From: an uncultured Planctomycetaceae bacterium
GTDB taxonomy: Bacteria; Planctomycetota; Planctomycetia; Pirellulales; Pirellulaceae
Direction: 5' to 3'
Length of the DNA: 64,000 nt
Assembly (NCBI GenBank): GCA_937862885.1
Contig: CALMEE010000121.1
Coordinates: 1-64,000 of the forward strand
The notes under the pieces were generated by a model. That model saw only the letters and a list, made by a program, of their open reading frames with translations, was not told the origin of the DNA and did not search any database. The stretch's first letter is position 1. Every line of letters starts with the position of its first letter. Positions 26,045-35,266 of the stretch are shown piece after piece. The position numbers were made by a program, and so were the translations under genes.

Positions 26045-26920
26045 ATGCGACTGGAGCAACCGTTCCGTTCACAGAACATTCTCGACACCAATGTAAGCAG
26101 AGAAACTTTTTGGTTCACCGATTCGATGATTGAATTGACTAGGGAAGTTCGCTTTGCCATCCCCTCGACTCGTTTCGCGCGAACAGTTGAACGTCTGGCA
26201 AATTCTTGGTCAGGCAGCGCGAGCGATAATTTGATTCGCCCGATGGTTGCCCTGCAAGTTACGGTTGCCGGCGAACTCGATTCGAAATCGAGTTATATCT
26301 GCAATATCAAACTGATTGATGATTTGGTGATGCAGAGAATCGTGAATCGCTTACAACCTCAGTCGGAATGCACTCAGCGTGCGCAAAATCTACTGGACTT
26401 CGCGGCACACGAGTTGCAACTGCATTTGCCGCCAAGTCTAACGCTTCGCAAGGTCGCCTTGCATTTAAACCCCCAAATTGTATTCGCTTGGCAACAGGGA
26501 GATACTGTCATGCTGACGTATTCAGAACAATTTGAATTTTCGGCTGCGCATCGGTTACACAATCCAAACTTAAGTGACGAGGAAAATCTGGCATTGTTTG
26601 GCAAGTGCAATCACATTAGCGGCCACGGACACAATTATGTTGTTGACGTGACCCTCGTCAAACATCAGGCGGCATCCGATTTCGATGTTCGCGCTTTTCA
26701 AACTATCGTGAGGCAACAGGTAATCGATCGCCTAGATCACAAGCACTTAAATTGCGACGTCGCCGCTTTTCGCGAGCTTAATCCTTCAGTGGAAAACATC
26801 GCCAAAACCATCTTTGATTGGCTCAAGGAGCCATTAAAACCTCAGAAATTGCACGGGGTTCGTGTTTACGAAACTCCTAAAACGTGGGCGGACTACTTCG
26901 GACAGGACAACGTAATGTAA
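26045..26920 (+). CDS. Two-domain 6-pyruvoyl-tetrahydropterin synthase
   Basis: Converts dihydroneopterin triphosphate to 6-pyruvoyl-tetrahydropterin. The C-terminal half (156-291) is a full PTPS: FEFSAAHRL with H169, LSDEENLALFGKCNHISGHGHNY with catalytic C188 and zinc ligands H194 and H196, LDHKHLN, and VRVYET. From memory it follows animal PTPS closely, more than QueD. The N-terminal half (about 30-150) shows a weak T-fold pattern (LQVTVAGELDSKSSYICNIKLIDDL) without the zinc histidines or cysteine, so it appears to be a dead copy with a structural role. An internal ATG at 26510 with GGGAG nine bases before it could also give a separate 136-residue enzyme. It directly abuts the SDR gene. 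Confidence 0.85.
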   Translation: MRLEQPFRSQNILDTNVSRETFWFTDSMIELTREVRFAIPSTRFARTVERLANSWSGSASDNLIRPMVALQVTVAGELDSKSSYICNIKLIDDLVMQRIVNRLQPQSECTQRAQNLLDFAAHELQLHLPPSLTLRKVALHLNPQIVFAWQQGDTVMLTYSEQFEFSAAHRLHNPNLSDEENLALFGKCNHISGHGHNYVVDVTLVKHQAASDFDVRAFQTIVRQQVIDRLDHKHLNCDVAAFRELNPSVENIAKTIFDWLKEPLKPQKLHGVRVYETPKTWADYFGQDNVM

Positions 26921-27088
26921 AGGTCGCGCAAGGCACAAATCACTTCGTTGGCAACAAGTGAACCCGCTCTGGCTTGCTTATTAATTTCAAATCGTTGAAC
27001 TCAGCATGCAACACGAACCTCCGGTGAGCCCGTTGGCTGATGCGTCACCAGATGGACCGGCGCGAGACCGTATTCAATTCATCTTGGC

Positions 27089-29167
27089 TTAGTTGCGTTG
27101 TGCCAACTTGTCTTTTGCCAATTGAAGATAATCGATCGTGATATTGAAGACTTCATCCAGGTAAGGAGTTCGTTTAATCGCTGTGTCATTACTCAACTGA
27201 CTTTCGAAGGTATCCTTATCAGCTTCTTCGGCATCGAAATCCGCGCGTTGACGCTGGAACGCTTCGCGGTTCAAAGTCACGCGCTTGCTATTTTTTTGCT
27301 CCAAATACTTTTGAATTTGGGTTTGCAAACGGGAAAAATATTCACTTTCCGACACTCGCGCCGCTGAACGTTCGCCCAACTCACTGATGATCTCTGCAGA
27401 CACATGATTTAGTATGGTGTACTTCGATGATGGAATCTGATGAAAATCTACTGGGTAATCCAGATCGCTTTCATTAATGTCCATGTGATCAACGATCGAC
27501 GGCAACACCACATCAGAGGGAACACCTTTCAATTGAGTGCTATCCCCATTCGGACGATAGAATTGCTGGATGGTTAACTTCAAAGCACCAAATTTTTTGT
27601 CTTCGACGCGGCGGCGATAGAATTCTTCACTCAAATCCACCAAGGTTTGCACCGTTCCCTTACCATGGGTCGTCGTATCGCCGACAACGATGCCGCGATG
27701 ATAGTCTTTGATGGCACCGGCCAAAATCTCACTGGCGCTGGCACTAAATCGACTCGTCAGCACTACCAATGGCCCTGTCCACGCCATGCCACGGGTGGTA
27801 TCTTCCAACGCCTCGGTGTTGCCAATAAAGTCCTTGATCTGCACAACCGGACCGCGATCGATAAACAGACCCGTACAATCGATGGCTTCCCGCAAACTGC
27901 CACCGCCATTGCGGCGCAAATCCAAGACTACACAATCGACTCCTCCGCGATTAAAGCCTTCCAGAATGCGGGCCACGTCACGAGTTGTACTGCGCGATAG
28001 AGCGGTGCGGGTATCCCCCATATCTGCGTAAAAACTGGGTAAATCGATGACTCCGATCTTGTATGGTTCGCCGTTGGCTTTTTGCCCCGCGTCGAAAACC
28101 TCACCCTTGGCGGCGCTGTCCTTTAGCTCCACTTTTTCACGCGTGATATCGATCGTCTTTACCTCATTGTTGGCTGACAATACGCCGAGCCGCACGGTCG
28201 TACCCGCTTTTCCTCGGATCATTTGCACGACTTCGTCAAGCTTCCAATCCGTGATGTCAATCATCTCGCCAACCAAATTGCCAGACGCATCTACTTGGCC
28301 AACGGCAACAATCTTGTCCTCAACCTTAAGTTCTCCTTGTCTATCCGCAGCACCCTCGGCAACAATGCTCACGATCTCCGTCAGTCCATCATCTGTTGAC
28401 CGTAAAGTTGCTCCAATCCCTTCCAACTCAAGTCGCATATTTATCAAGAAGCTCTCGAAGGTGGACTTTGCTAGATATGACGTGTGCGGATCAAAACTAT
28501 TGGTGATCGATGTGATATAGACTTCGGCCACATCTTCATTCTTGTAGTTATGCATGCGATTAGCGTATGATTGGTACCGACGAATTAGCCTCTCTTTCGG
28601 ATCTCGACCAAAAGCCTTCTCGTCATTTTCATACAACAATAAATTGTACTTGATGCGCTGTCGCCAACGATCGCGCATTTCTTCTTCGTTCGCAGCATAA
28701 GAAATCAACTTGCGATCGGTGACCAAGTATTCATCGACGGAAAAATCATGATCAGCGTTGACAATATCTGCCACTTTGGCCGCCCGCTCATCGACCCGTT
28801 GCATATAGCGCTTAAACACAACGAATGCGATATCGAGCTTTCCTTCTTTGAAGGTCTCGCCAATTCGCGGAGCCAGCTTGCCAAACTCGTCAACATCGGC
28901 CTGCATGAAATACATCTTCATTGGATCAAGGTTTTTCAAATACAGATCCATGGCCCGATGCGACATTTCATCGCTCAAGCGGCGATTGGAAAGGTGCCTA
29001 AGCAAATACGTGTTGATCATCCGAGCAGATGCGATCAACTCCTTATTAGGATTTCCCAAGTCATCGGTCTTGGCATTAACACGCAATGAAGCAGAAGCGG
29101 CCAAGCATGTCAGCAGACAATAAACGCCAAGAACTCGAAACATTGATGACAGCGGGTAATGATGCAT
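27089..29167 (-). CDS. prc: Tail-specific (C-terminal processing) protease, S41 family
   Basis: Periplasmic serine protease of 692 residues that cuts proteins from the C terminus, linked to envelope protein turnover. Seen: a signal peptide from the ATG at 29167 (AAAGG eight bases upstream; hydrophobic VLGVYCLLTCLAASASL); a long helical N-terminal domain; a PDZ domain around 235-335; the S41 core with SASASE (nucleophile about S477) and GKGTVQ (base about K503); and a C-terminal Prc-type extension. All catalytic residues are present. Length and layout fit the long Prc/Tsp group rather than short CtpA. It is convergent with the pterin synthase gene. Confidence 0.93.
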   Translation of the reverse strand: MHHYPLSSMFRVLGVYCLLTCLAASASLRVNAKTDDLGNPNKELIASARMINTYLLRHLSNRRLSDEMSHRAMDLYLKNLDPMKMYFMQADVDEFGKLAPRIGETFKEGKLDIAFVVFKRYMQRVDERAAKVADIVNADHDFSVDEYLVTDRKLISYAANEEEMRDRWRQRIKYNLLLYENDEKAFGRDPKERLIRRYQSYANRMHNYKNEDVAEVYITSITNSFDPHTSYLAKSTFESFLINMRLELEGIGATLRSTDDGLTEIVSIVAEGAADRQGELKVEDKIVAVGQVDASGNLVGEMIDITDWKLDEVVQMIRGKAGTTVRLGVLSANNEVKTIDITREKVELKDSAAKGEVFDAGQKANGEPYKIGVIDLPSFYADMGDTRTALSRSTTRDVARILEGFNRGGVDCVVLDLRRNGGGSLREAIDCTGLFIDRGPVVQIKDFIGNTEALEDTTRGMAWTGPLVVLTSRFSASASEILAGAIKDYHRGIVVGDTTTHGKGTVQTLVDLSEEFYRRRVEDKKFGALKLTIQQFYRPNGDSTQLKGVPSDVVLPSIVDHMDINESDLDYPVDFHQIPSSKYTILNHVSAEIISELGERSAARVSESEYFSRLQTQIQKYLEQKNSKRVTLNREAFQRQRADFDAEEADKDTFESQLSNDTAIKRTPYLDEVFNITIDYLQLAKDKLAQRN

Positions 29168-29941
29168 GAATGAGCCTTTCACAAGATATTCGTAACCCCA
29201 ATGAACAATAGATTACACTCACTGTGTTCGCAAGGGATTGTTGGCGGACGATGTATGAATATTAAGAGTTCAAGCTACCCACGGCAAGATGAATCTGCAA
29301 AAAGCCATTTGGAGAGATGCCGTCAACAGTGAGCTATTTGTCGGAATTCGCTATCGCAAACGTCTCGTACCGTTGATCGCAAGCTAGCCCAGTGTCCGAC
29401 GAACAATGGGCTTACATTAAAATCGCCAAGTATCCACGAAGTTGGCAGATGTATGGCAATATACCTTGAACGGTGAACTTACAATATGAATGGGCACTGG
29501 AAATTCCATAATTCCAATCCAACGAACCCATCTGGCGTGAGCGGTAAAAACGTGCAAAAACCAGCACTTCAAGGACCTCTCCATAATCCCTATTGACGTG
29601 GCAGTCGCGTGAACAACGGTCAGTGGAGAATCGACCAGAAAACACAGTCGACGTCGATCTTCAACAAGGTAATCTTCCTACAGGATTGTCGATTCCTTTT
29701 CCCAGGATGGATAAGGACCATGCGAGCGGTATGACTGCCGGCACCGGAAGTCTCCCGCCGTTTTACCAGTCGCTGATCTTCACATCGCTCACTGGCGCGC
29801 CAAAACTGTAGAGTTCAAGACAATTTCGGTTGTCATGTGGACACCGGTAAACTCAAGTCGAAGCCGGAAACTCGTAGCCAATCATTTAGCCTTTTGACGC
29901 AATCGGCATTGTTGCCTTATTCAAGGCAAACCGACAATTGT
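29168..29941. other. Intergenic region, no gene seen
   Basis: About 770 bases between two minus-strand genes. Short open frames exist on both strands but lack ribosome sites or recognisable products. It should contain the promoter of the protease gene. Confidence 0.5.
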
Positions 29942-31120
29942 TTATGGTTCGTCTTGGTCGCAGTTGATCGCTTCCATGATCTTAGTGTTCTTCTCGATGG
30001 CCAGCACAATGGTGCGCTGTTGTGAACCGTCTCGACTGAGTGCCACAACCGGTAGGACGTGTCGCCGATCCGGAAGCGCAATGGGAACCGAAAAAGATCC
30101 GTCGGGCTCAACCTTGACCGGATCGCCGGCTAAAGTAACCTTGGAACGTGGATCAACTGTCCCAAAAACGTGCACTTCGGCATTCACCTCAAACTTGAAC
30201 GAACTTTGTTGTGACAAACTTGAAGCGTGTCCGACAGAGGGTGAGTGCATCGGCCTCTGCAATTGATTCTCGAAGACATCGCGAAGTTCTTCTGCCGCCC
30301 GCCCTTCTGAATAACCGCCGCTCAACGCAAAATACTTTTGGTGATTTTCGGCAATGTCGTCCCAATGCCCTTTCATCAAATCGCTTTTCCCTGGGTGGGG
30401 AGTGGAGACAATGTTGCTCTTGGCGATGTGGTAAAAGCGGCCACTAGCCGTCAAATAGCCTAACGCAACGCGGAACTCACCAGGAGGATTGGTCACATCA
30501 ATGTACCAATTGCGTACCCCACCATGAATGGGAATGTCGCGTACGATATTTTCGACTCCGTGGGTTGACCCGTGATCTTGAATGGACAAGAGTCGAATAA
30601 CGGGCTGCGCATAATACCATTCATCCGCTAAGGCGACTTGGCTACGTTCGATAGTTTGAGGTTGGATCGACCAGCAGGCTTGCAACCAATATGCATCACG
30701 CACGATCAGCACAATACCCTCGGATGCACATTGCCCTTCCTCAAAATCGCGAGCTAAATTTTTGACGCGCTGCCTCTCTTGGTTTTGCTCACGAATAATC
30801 TTATGCACACGCTGGTTGACAAGATGGACCGAGGTTATTTGTGGCTTTTCGCGTTTTCGAATCGCACGTTCTCGTTCGCGTATCGGATTCGTTGGGTTGG
30901 GCAACTTTACGTTTTGATGGCTTGATTTGGCTTTAGCCTTTAAAGCAACTTCTCGTTTTGCTAAACCTTTGCTCTTGGAGGCAATTGACTTGGTCGGTGC
31001 TTTGATCAGTTCCCGCACGAGTTCTTCTTTGCGGAGTGATCGCCAATTTACAATCCCTCGCTTCCTAGCCATTTCGGCCAGTTCTCTTACGCGAAGTGAT
31101 CTAAGCGATTCAGGCGACAT
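29942..31120 (-). CDS. Rho_N/SAP-like and DUF4912 domain protein
   Basis: A 392-residue soluble protein. The N terminus (MSPESLRSLRVRELAEMARKRG to ELVRELIKA) is a Rho-N/SAP-like helical module of the type that binds nucleic acid. A basic, Lys/Arg-rich linker of about 90 residues follows, then a DUF4912 domain (around 145-260: LIVRDAYWLQACWSIQ, WYIDVTNPPGEFRVALGYL, GRFYHIAKSNIVSTP). The C-terminal part (FKFEVNAEVHVFGTVDPRSKVTLAG to the end) looks like a beta-sandwich repeat. Start chosen at the ATG at 31120 with GGAG nine bases upstream. The function of DUF4912 is unknown; a DNA or RNA-binding scaffold is a guess. Confidence 0.82.
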   Translation of the reverse strand: MSPESLRSLRVRELAEMARKRGIVNWRSLRKEELVRELIKAPTKSIASKSKGLAKREVALKAKAKSSHQNVKLPNPTNPIRERERAIRKREKPQITSVHLVNQRVHKIIREQNQERQRVKNLARDFEEGQCASEGIVLIVRDAYWLQACWSIQPQTIERSQVALADEWYYAQPVIRLLSIQDHGSTHGVENIVRDIPIHGGVRNWYIDVTNPPGEFRVALGYLTASGRFYHIAKSNIVSTPHPGKSDLMKGHWDDIAENHQKYFALSGGYSEGRAAEELRDVFENQLQRPMHSPSVGHASSLSQQSSFKFEVNAEVHVFGTVDPRSKVTLAGDPVKVEPDGSFSVPIALPDRRHVLPVVALSRDGSQQRTIVLAIEKNTKIMEAINCDQDEP

Positions 31121-31959
31121 TTTTTGGTTCTCCAGGATTGCGCGGTCAACGACATGGCAAGCCAAAACGCATTTACGTTTCGCGCGGATTCATATTAGGT
31201 GCGCAGATTCATTACTGAATCTTCCGCTTCAATTCATAACACTGGCCGAAAATCCATTGGTTTACGGGGCAGCCAGCGTCATGCTGACAAAGAAAAACAC
31301 CTGCTACCGCAGATGAGAATTACTGGATTGATGGGTGGAAACTGCTACCGCGATCGCGTTAAAGTGTCGCAAAAATGGCAACCGGGGCTGAAAAATCGTC
31401 CCACAGTCGCGCTCCATGAACATACCGAACATGCGGCATTTCGTCACCCATGAACTGAATGGTTACGGCTCATAAGAAGAGGCCTCGACCCATCAGTTCC
31501 GGCTAGGAACATGGACGTGGGAGTAAATTCGAATTCCACTCGTTACTCTCCATCTTAATCGAAGGTTGGCTAGCATTCAAATTTTTTAATGAAAATCCTC
31601 CCCAGCATTGCATCACAAGTCTTTTATTTCCATGACGTTACAACAACTGCCGTACTCCTCGAAATTGCCCAGTCACTTCATTCTTGTGTACGCGCCGGCT
31701 TCCCGAATCGAGCCCACCAACTCATCTCAATCTTAAAAGGACAGGCATTTGAATAGGAGATGATTTTGAGGGAGAGAACTGCAGTTTTCTCACGCGAACG
31801 CCATCCCTCTCGCCGACATTGTGAAATTTTTCCCGAAGTCGGTTGACCATGAGAAACGCCGTCGTTAGATTATTGCAGAACCACGTTCCGGAAACGAAAT
31901 CGACCAGTCACGTTCGATCACAAACTCGCTTTGAACCCTGACTTGTCACAGAGGTCTTT
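31121..31959. other. Intergenic region upstream of the ATP synthase operon, no gene seen
   Basis: About 840 bases between the divergent DUF4912 gene and atpZ. No supported open frame or RNA gene was found; the ATP synthase promoter candidate near its right end is listed separately. Confidence 0.5.
31843..31871 (+). promoter_or_regulatory. Candidate sigma-70 promoter of the atp operon
   Basis: TTGACC (31843-31848) and TAGATT (31866-31871) with 17-base spacing, about 90 bases before the atpZ start. A good match in the expected position; unproven. Confidence 0.45.
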
Positions 31960-32211
31960 GTGACCCATTCCAACGACGATAGATCGCCTCTTGCTAGAGC
32001 CTTTGAACAGGCAACTCACGTCACCACGATTGGAATCATGATGGTTGCCCCGGTTTTGCCCGGCTACTGGCTGGACAAATATTTGGGTACACTGCCTCTG
32101 TTTACAATTCTGGGATTGGCGTTCGGAATGTCGGCTTCCTTGTGGCAGCTGATCAAATTCGTCAATCGGCAGGAATCAAACCACAAAGACATTGACGGCA
32201 GAGGTGATTAA
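31960..32211 (+). CDS. atpZ: AtpZ-like ATP synthase accessory membrane protein
   Basis: An 83-residue protein with two membrane helices (TIGIMMVAPVLPGYWLDK and LFTILGLAFGMSASLWQLI) of the AtpZ/AtpI type, which opens many F-type ATP synthase operons and is linked to c-ring assembly or Mg2+/Ca2+ transport. The GTG start has GAGG seven to nine bases before it. Three bases separate it from the next gene. Confidence 0.8.
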   Translation: MTHSNDDRSPLARAFEQATHVTTIGIMMVAPVLPGYWLDKYLGTLPLFTILGLAFGMSASLWQLIKFVNRQESNHKDIDGRGD

Positions 32212-32214
32212 TCA

Positions 32215-32700
32215 ATGTCTCGTTCCTCTGGTGAATCCAAAGAATCGGGGTTGGTTGAACACAGCAACGATTTTGATGTCACTGGCGGTCGTGGTGCGGC
32301 ATCCGTTTCGCGACGACTTGGCGTGCTTTGCCTTTTGTTGTCCGCATGTGTCTTCTTGGTAACTGCATTTGCGTGGTTAACTGAAGCGGTACCGATTGCA
32401 CCGGTCCTTGTTGCAGGGGTCGTATGCTTGGCAACTGGAGTCTTGGCTCATTTGGTGGGTGAGTTCCCGCAAGGCGACACATTCATGATGAGCCGCTTGT
32501 TGTCCGCCTCGGTAATCCGCATCGGTGGGCCTTTAGCGTTTTTGCTGTTTTTGAAATTCTCCTCCTCGCCCTGGATGGAGAATGGAGTTGTTTTCGTCGT
32601 GGTCATTTTTTATTTGGTCATGCTTGCGGCGGATGTGGGAATTAACCTTAGTAAGTATCGTGCGGTAAGCCAACACGGTACAGCGGGGCCCATTCAGTAA
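32215..32700 (+). CDS. atpI: AtpI-like ATP synthase accessory protein
   Basis: A 161-residue protein with a polar N terminus of about 35 residues and four hydrophobic helices (LGVLCLLLSACVFLVTAFAWL, APVLVAGVVCLATGVLAHLVG, VIRIGGPLAFLLFLKF, VFVVVIFYLVMLAADVGI). Position between atpZ and atpB and helix count identify it as the AtpI-type subunit, believed to help c-ring assembly. Sequence match to AtpI is weak, so the name rests mainly on context. Confidence 0.7.
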   Translation: MSRSSGESKESGLVEHSNDFDVTGGRGAASVSRRLGVLCLLLSACVFLVTAFAWLTEAVPIAPVLVAGVVCLATGVLAHLVGEFPQGDTFMMSRLLSASVIRIGGPLAFLLFLKFSSSPWMENGVVFVVVIFYLVMLAADVGINLSKYRAVSQHGTAGPIQ

Positions 32701-32747
32701 CCTTGTTTGTCGACTTGCAATTTCAAACTCACTCAAAAAACATAGCT

Positions 32748-34025
32748 ATGCCAACCTCCACGTCAATGTCGATTGGTCCAGCCAACGCTGTCGGGGACAA
32801 TGTCAATTCAGGATCGACCGAATTCGGTGAGTGCGAGCCTTGCAACTTGACTGGTCCGGCTTCCGACGGATCGTTCGGCGAGCAAAATGAAGGCAATGTG
32901 AACAGCGCGTTCGCGAACGAAGTGGAACAAGAAGGCGAGGAACAAGAGGGTGTTGATCAACGGGCGCAGGAATCACGCTCCGAAGCGACTGAAGGTGATC
33001 CCGGGCAACATCAAGATCCAGCGAAGTCGACGCTGGTCGAGCAGGACCTTGGGCACGATGCCCATGATTCAAGTCATAATCATCAGGCTGCTGATCATCA
33101 CCACGATGACCAGCATGGCGGCACATTAATGGATCATTATTTGGGCCAAGATCATTTGATCGGCCACGTTCAAGACCAGAGCTATTTCGCGATTCCGGGC
33201 GGACTTAAGGAAAGCGACATCATCAAGGTCAAGATTCCCAAGCTCAGTCCATTCACCGATGAAAAACCGTTGGTTGCTGCACCGAAAGGACTGGAACAAT
33301 ACTTAGGGCCGATTACGTTTCAGCCCACGAAGTTCATCATTGTCGAATTGTTTGCTGCAATTGTGGTGGCCGCATTGTTCATCGCTTTGGCACGCCGAAT
33401 TAAGTCAGGAAATCCTCCGCAAGGGAAACTGTGGAATGCGTTGGAGGCGGGTGTCGTTTTTGTCCGTGATGAAATTGCCAAGCCCAGTATCGGCTCGCAC
33501 GACGCCAAGCGATTTTTGCCATTATTGCTCACCAGTTTCTTTTTCATTCTGACCATGAACTTCATGGGAATGTTTCCGTTGCTGGGCACGCCTACTGGGA
33601 ACATCAGCATCACGATCTCGTTGGCTTTGGTTGTGTTCGCAGTTGTGTTGTTTTCCGGCATGAAGAAGTTGGGGATTGTTGGCTTCTGGACGGCGCAAGC
33701 GCCGCACCTGGACTTGCCCTGGCTGATGCGTGCCCCGATCACTTTAGGAATTTGGGCGATCGAGGTATTTGGTTTATTTGTGAAACATATGGTGTTGGCC
33801 GTGCGTTTGTTCGCGAACATGTTCGCGGGGCATTTGGTTTTGGCTGTGTTTGTCGGTTTTATCGGAGTGACGTGGGGGCAGTGGTTGGCGACCGGTGTTA
33901 TTCCGGCTGCCATTGGTGCTTCATTGTTCATTGGTTTATTGGAAGTTCTCGTCGCTTTAATCCAGGCCTATGTGTTCACATTTTTAGCGGCATTGTTTAT
34001 CGGTTCGGCATTGCATCCACACTAA
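32748..34025 (+). CDS. atpB: ATP synthase F0 subunit a with long acidic N-terminal extension
   Basis: Membrane stator subunit that forms the proton half-channels. The C-terminal part is a normal a subunit with essential arginine in AVRLFANMFAGHLVLA and the last-helix block IQAYVFTFLAALFIG. Before the usual start region (MDHYLGQDHLIGHVQDQSYFAI, residue 128) there are 127 extra residues rich in Glu, Gln, Asp and His (EVEQEGEEQEGVDQ; HDSSHNHQAADHHHDDQHGG). Start set at the ATG at 32748; the ATG at 33129 would remove the extension and give a typical length of about 298 residues. The open frame stays intact through the extension, which favours it being real. Confidence 0.92.
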   Translation: MPTSTSMSIGPANAVGDNVNSGSTEFGECEPCNLTGPASDGSFGEQNEGNVNSAFANEVEQEGEEQEGVDQRAQESRSEATEGDPGQHQDPAKSTLVEQDLGHDAHDSSHNHQAADHHHDDQHGGTLMDHYLGQDHLIGHVQDQSYFAIPGGLKESDIIKVKIPKLSPFTDEKPLVAAPKGLEQYLGPITFQPTKFIIVELFAAIVVAALFIALARRIKSGNPPQGKLWNALEAGVVFVRDEIAKPSIGSHDAKRFLPLLLTSFFFILTMNFMGMFPLLGTPTGNISITISLALVVFAVVLFSGMKKLGIVGFWTAQAPHLDLPWLMRAPITLGIWAIEVFGLFVKHMVLAVRLFANMFAGHLVLAVFVGFIGVTWGQWLATGVIPAAIGASLFIGLLEVLVALIQAYVFTFLAALFIGSALHPH

Positions 34026-34200
34026 CAAGATTTTTTGGGAATTGGACACGTCGACGAAATCGAGCAATCGTTTTCGAGGCGTTCCAAGGTATCTCAAATC
34101 GCCAGTGGTGGATTGGTTTGCCAAGCGATTACACAAATTGAAATATCGTTACTTGAAGAATTCGATCACTTAATTAACCCACTTTTGTTTGGAGATTTAC

Positions 34201-34518
34201 ATGCTTAAGTTTTTGCCAATTGTTTTGGTCCTGTTTGGCTCAATGTTGTTCTGCGCTCCAGTATCTGCCCAGGCTCCTGTCGAAGGGATGTTGATCGCCC
34301 AAGACGCTCCCTTAATTCCTGGCTTGAAGACAGTTGGCGCTGGTCTGGCCGTGTTGGGAGCTGGTTTGGGTATCGGTCGCATCGGTTCGTCAGCTTGCGA
34401 AAGCATCGCTCGTCAACCAGAAATGGCCAACAAAATCCAAACGGCCATGATTATTGCTGCTGCTCTGATTGAAGGTGCTGCGTTTGCGGCGATTCTGCTT
34501 GGTTTGTTCGTCGGTTAG
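34201..34518 (+). CDS. atpE: ATP synthase F0 subunit c with cleavable-looking leader
   Basis: Rotor ring subunit, 105 residues. GGAG stands nine bases before the ATG. The mature hairpin shows helix 1 (VGAGLAVLGAGLGIGRIG), the polar loop ARQPE (70-74) and helix 2 with the ion-binding glutamate E91 in ALIEGAAF. The glutamate followed by Gly, with no Na+-type Ser/Thr next to it, points to proton coupling. Before this are about 35 extra residues with a signal-like stretch (FLPIVLVLFGSMLFCAPVSAQA), unusual for a c subunit, which is normally 75-85 residues. Confidence 0.94.
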   Translation: MLKFLPIVLVLFGSMLFCAPVSAQAPVEGMLIAQDAPLIPGLKTVGAGLAVLGAGLGIGRIGSSACESIARQPEMANKIQTAMIIAAALIEGAAFAAILLGLFVG

Positions 34519-34685
34519 ATTACGGGCGTGGCTGAAACCCGCTTTGGCTCTGAAGATACGTTGCAACTGGAGAACCGGTGGGTGGAATCCATCCAGCGTG
34601 AGTTGGACCGTTGATCGCATGACGCAGCTTGGCAATGCATGGTTTTGGCAACACTCATAAGGTACATGTTTGAGAGGACTTGTCG

Positions 34686-35249
34686 ATGACGACATTTCTA
34701 GTTGATTCCTTCAATCTGTTGTTGGCTGCCGATGCGGCAGATCCACCGCTGCAGATCAAAATCGACACGATGATTTTCAGTTTGTTAATCTTCGTGATCT
34801 TGATACTCGTGCTTTGGAAATTTGCGTGGAATCCGATCATGGAGGGTTTGGAAAAACGCGAGAAGAGCATTGCGGACAATATTGACTCCGCACGACAGGC
34901 GAATGACCAGGCACAGGCTCTGCTGGCTCAATATGACCAGAAGTTGGCGGCGGCCAGCGAGGAAGTTGCCCGGTTGATCGCTGAAGCCAAGGAAGATGGC
35001 AATCGCCAGCGAGACCGGATTGTGGCCGAGGCCAAGGAAGCCGCTGCCAAGGAGCAACAAAAAGTTTTGGCTGAAATCGCTACTGCGAAAGACCAAGCAG
35101 TTCGCGAATTGGCTGAGCGCAGCGTTGACTCTGCGGTTTCGTTAGCGCAGAGCATGTTGGGCCGTGAACTTGATCGCAATTCACACGCTAAATTGATCGA
35201 ACAGTCTTTGCAACGCTTTGCAAAGACTGACCAGTTTTCAAAGAACTAA
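34686..35249 (+). CDS. atpF: ATP synthase F0 subunit b
   Basis: Peripheral-stalk subunit of 187 residues: one membrane helix (MIFSLLIFVILILVLWKFAW) and a long charged coiled coil (KREKSIADNIDSARQANDQAQALL onward). GAGAGGA lies about eight bases before the ATG at 34686. A single b gene is present (no b'). Confidence 0.94.
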   Translation: MTTFLVDSFNLLLAADAADPPLQIKIDTMIFSLLIFVILILVLWKFAWNPIMEGLEKREKSIADNIDSARQANDQAQALLAQYDQKLAAASEEVARLIAEAKEDGNRQRDRIVAEAKEAAAKEQQKVLAEIATAKDQAVRELAERSVDSAVSLAQSMLGRELDRNSHAKLIEQSLQRFAKTDQFSKN

Positions 35250-35266
35250 TTCGCAAACATTGACCC

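Noticed and set aside
28047-28520. 157-codon plus-strand open frame
   Set aside because: Antisense to the tail-specific protease gene, Ser/Thr-rich shadow product.
33320-33931. 203-codon minus-strand open frame
   Set aside because: Antisense to the conserved part of atpB; low-complexity Asn/Lys/Thr product typical of a shadow frame.
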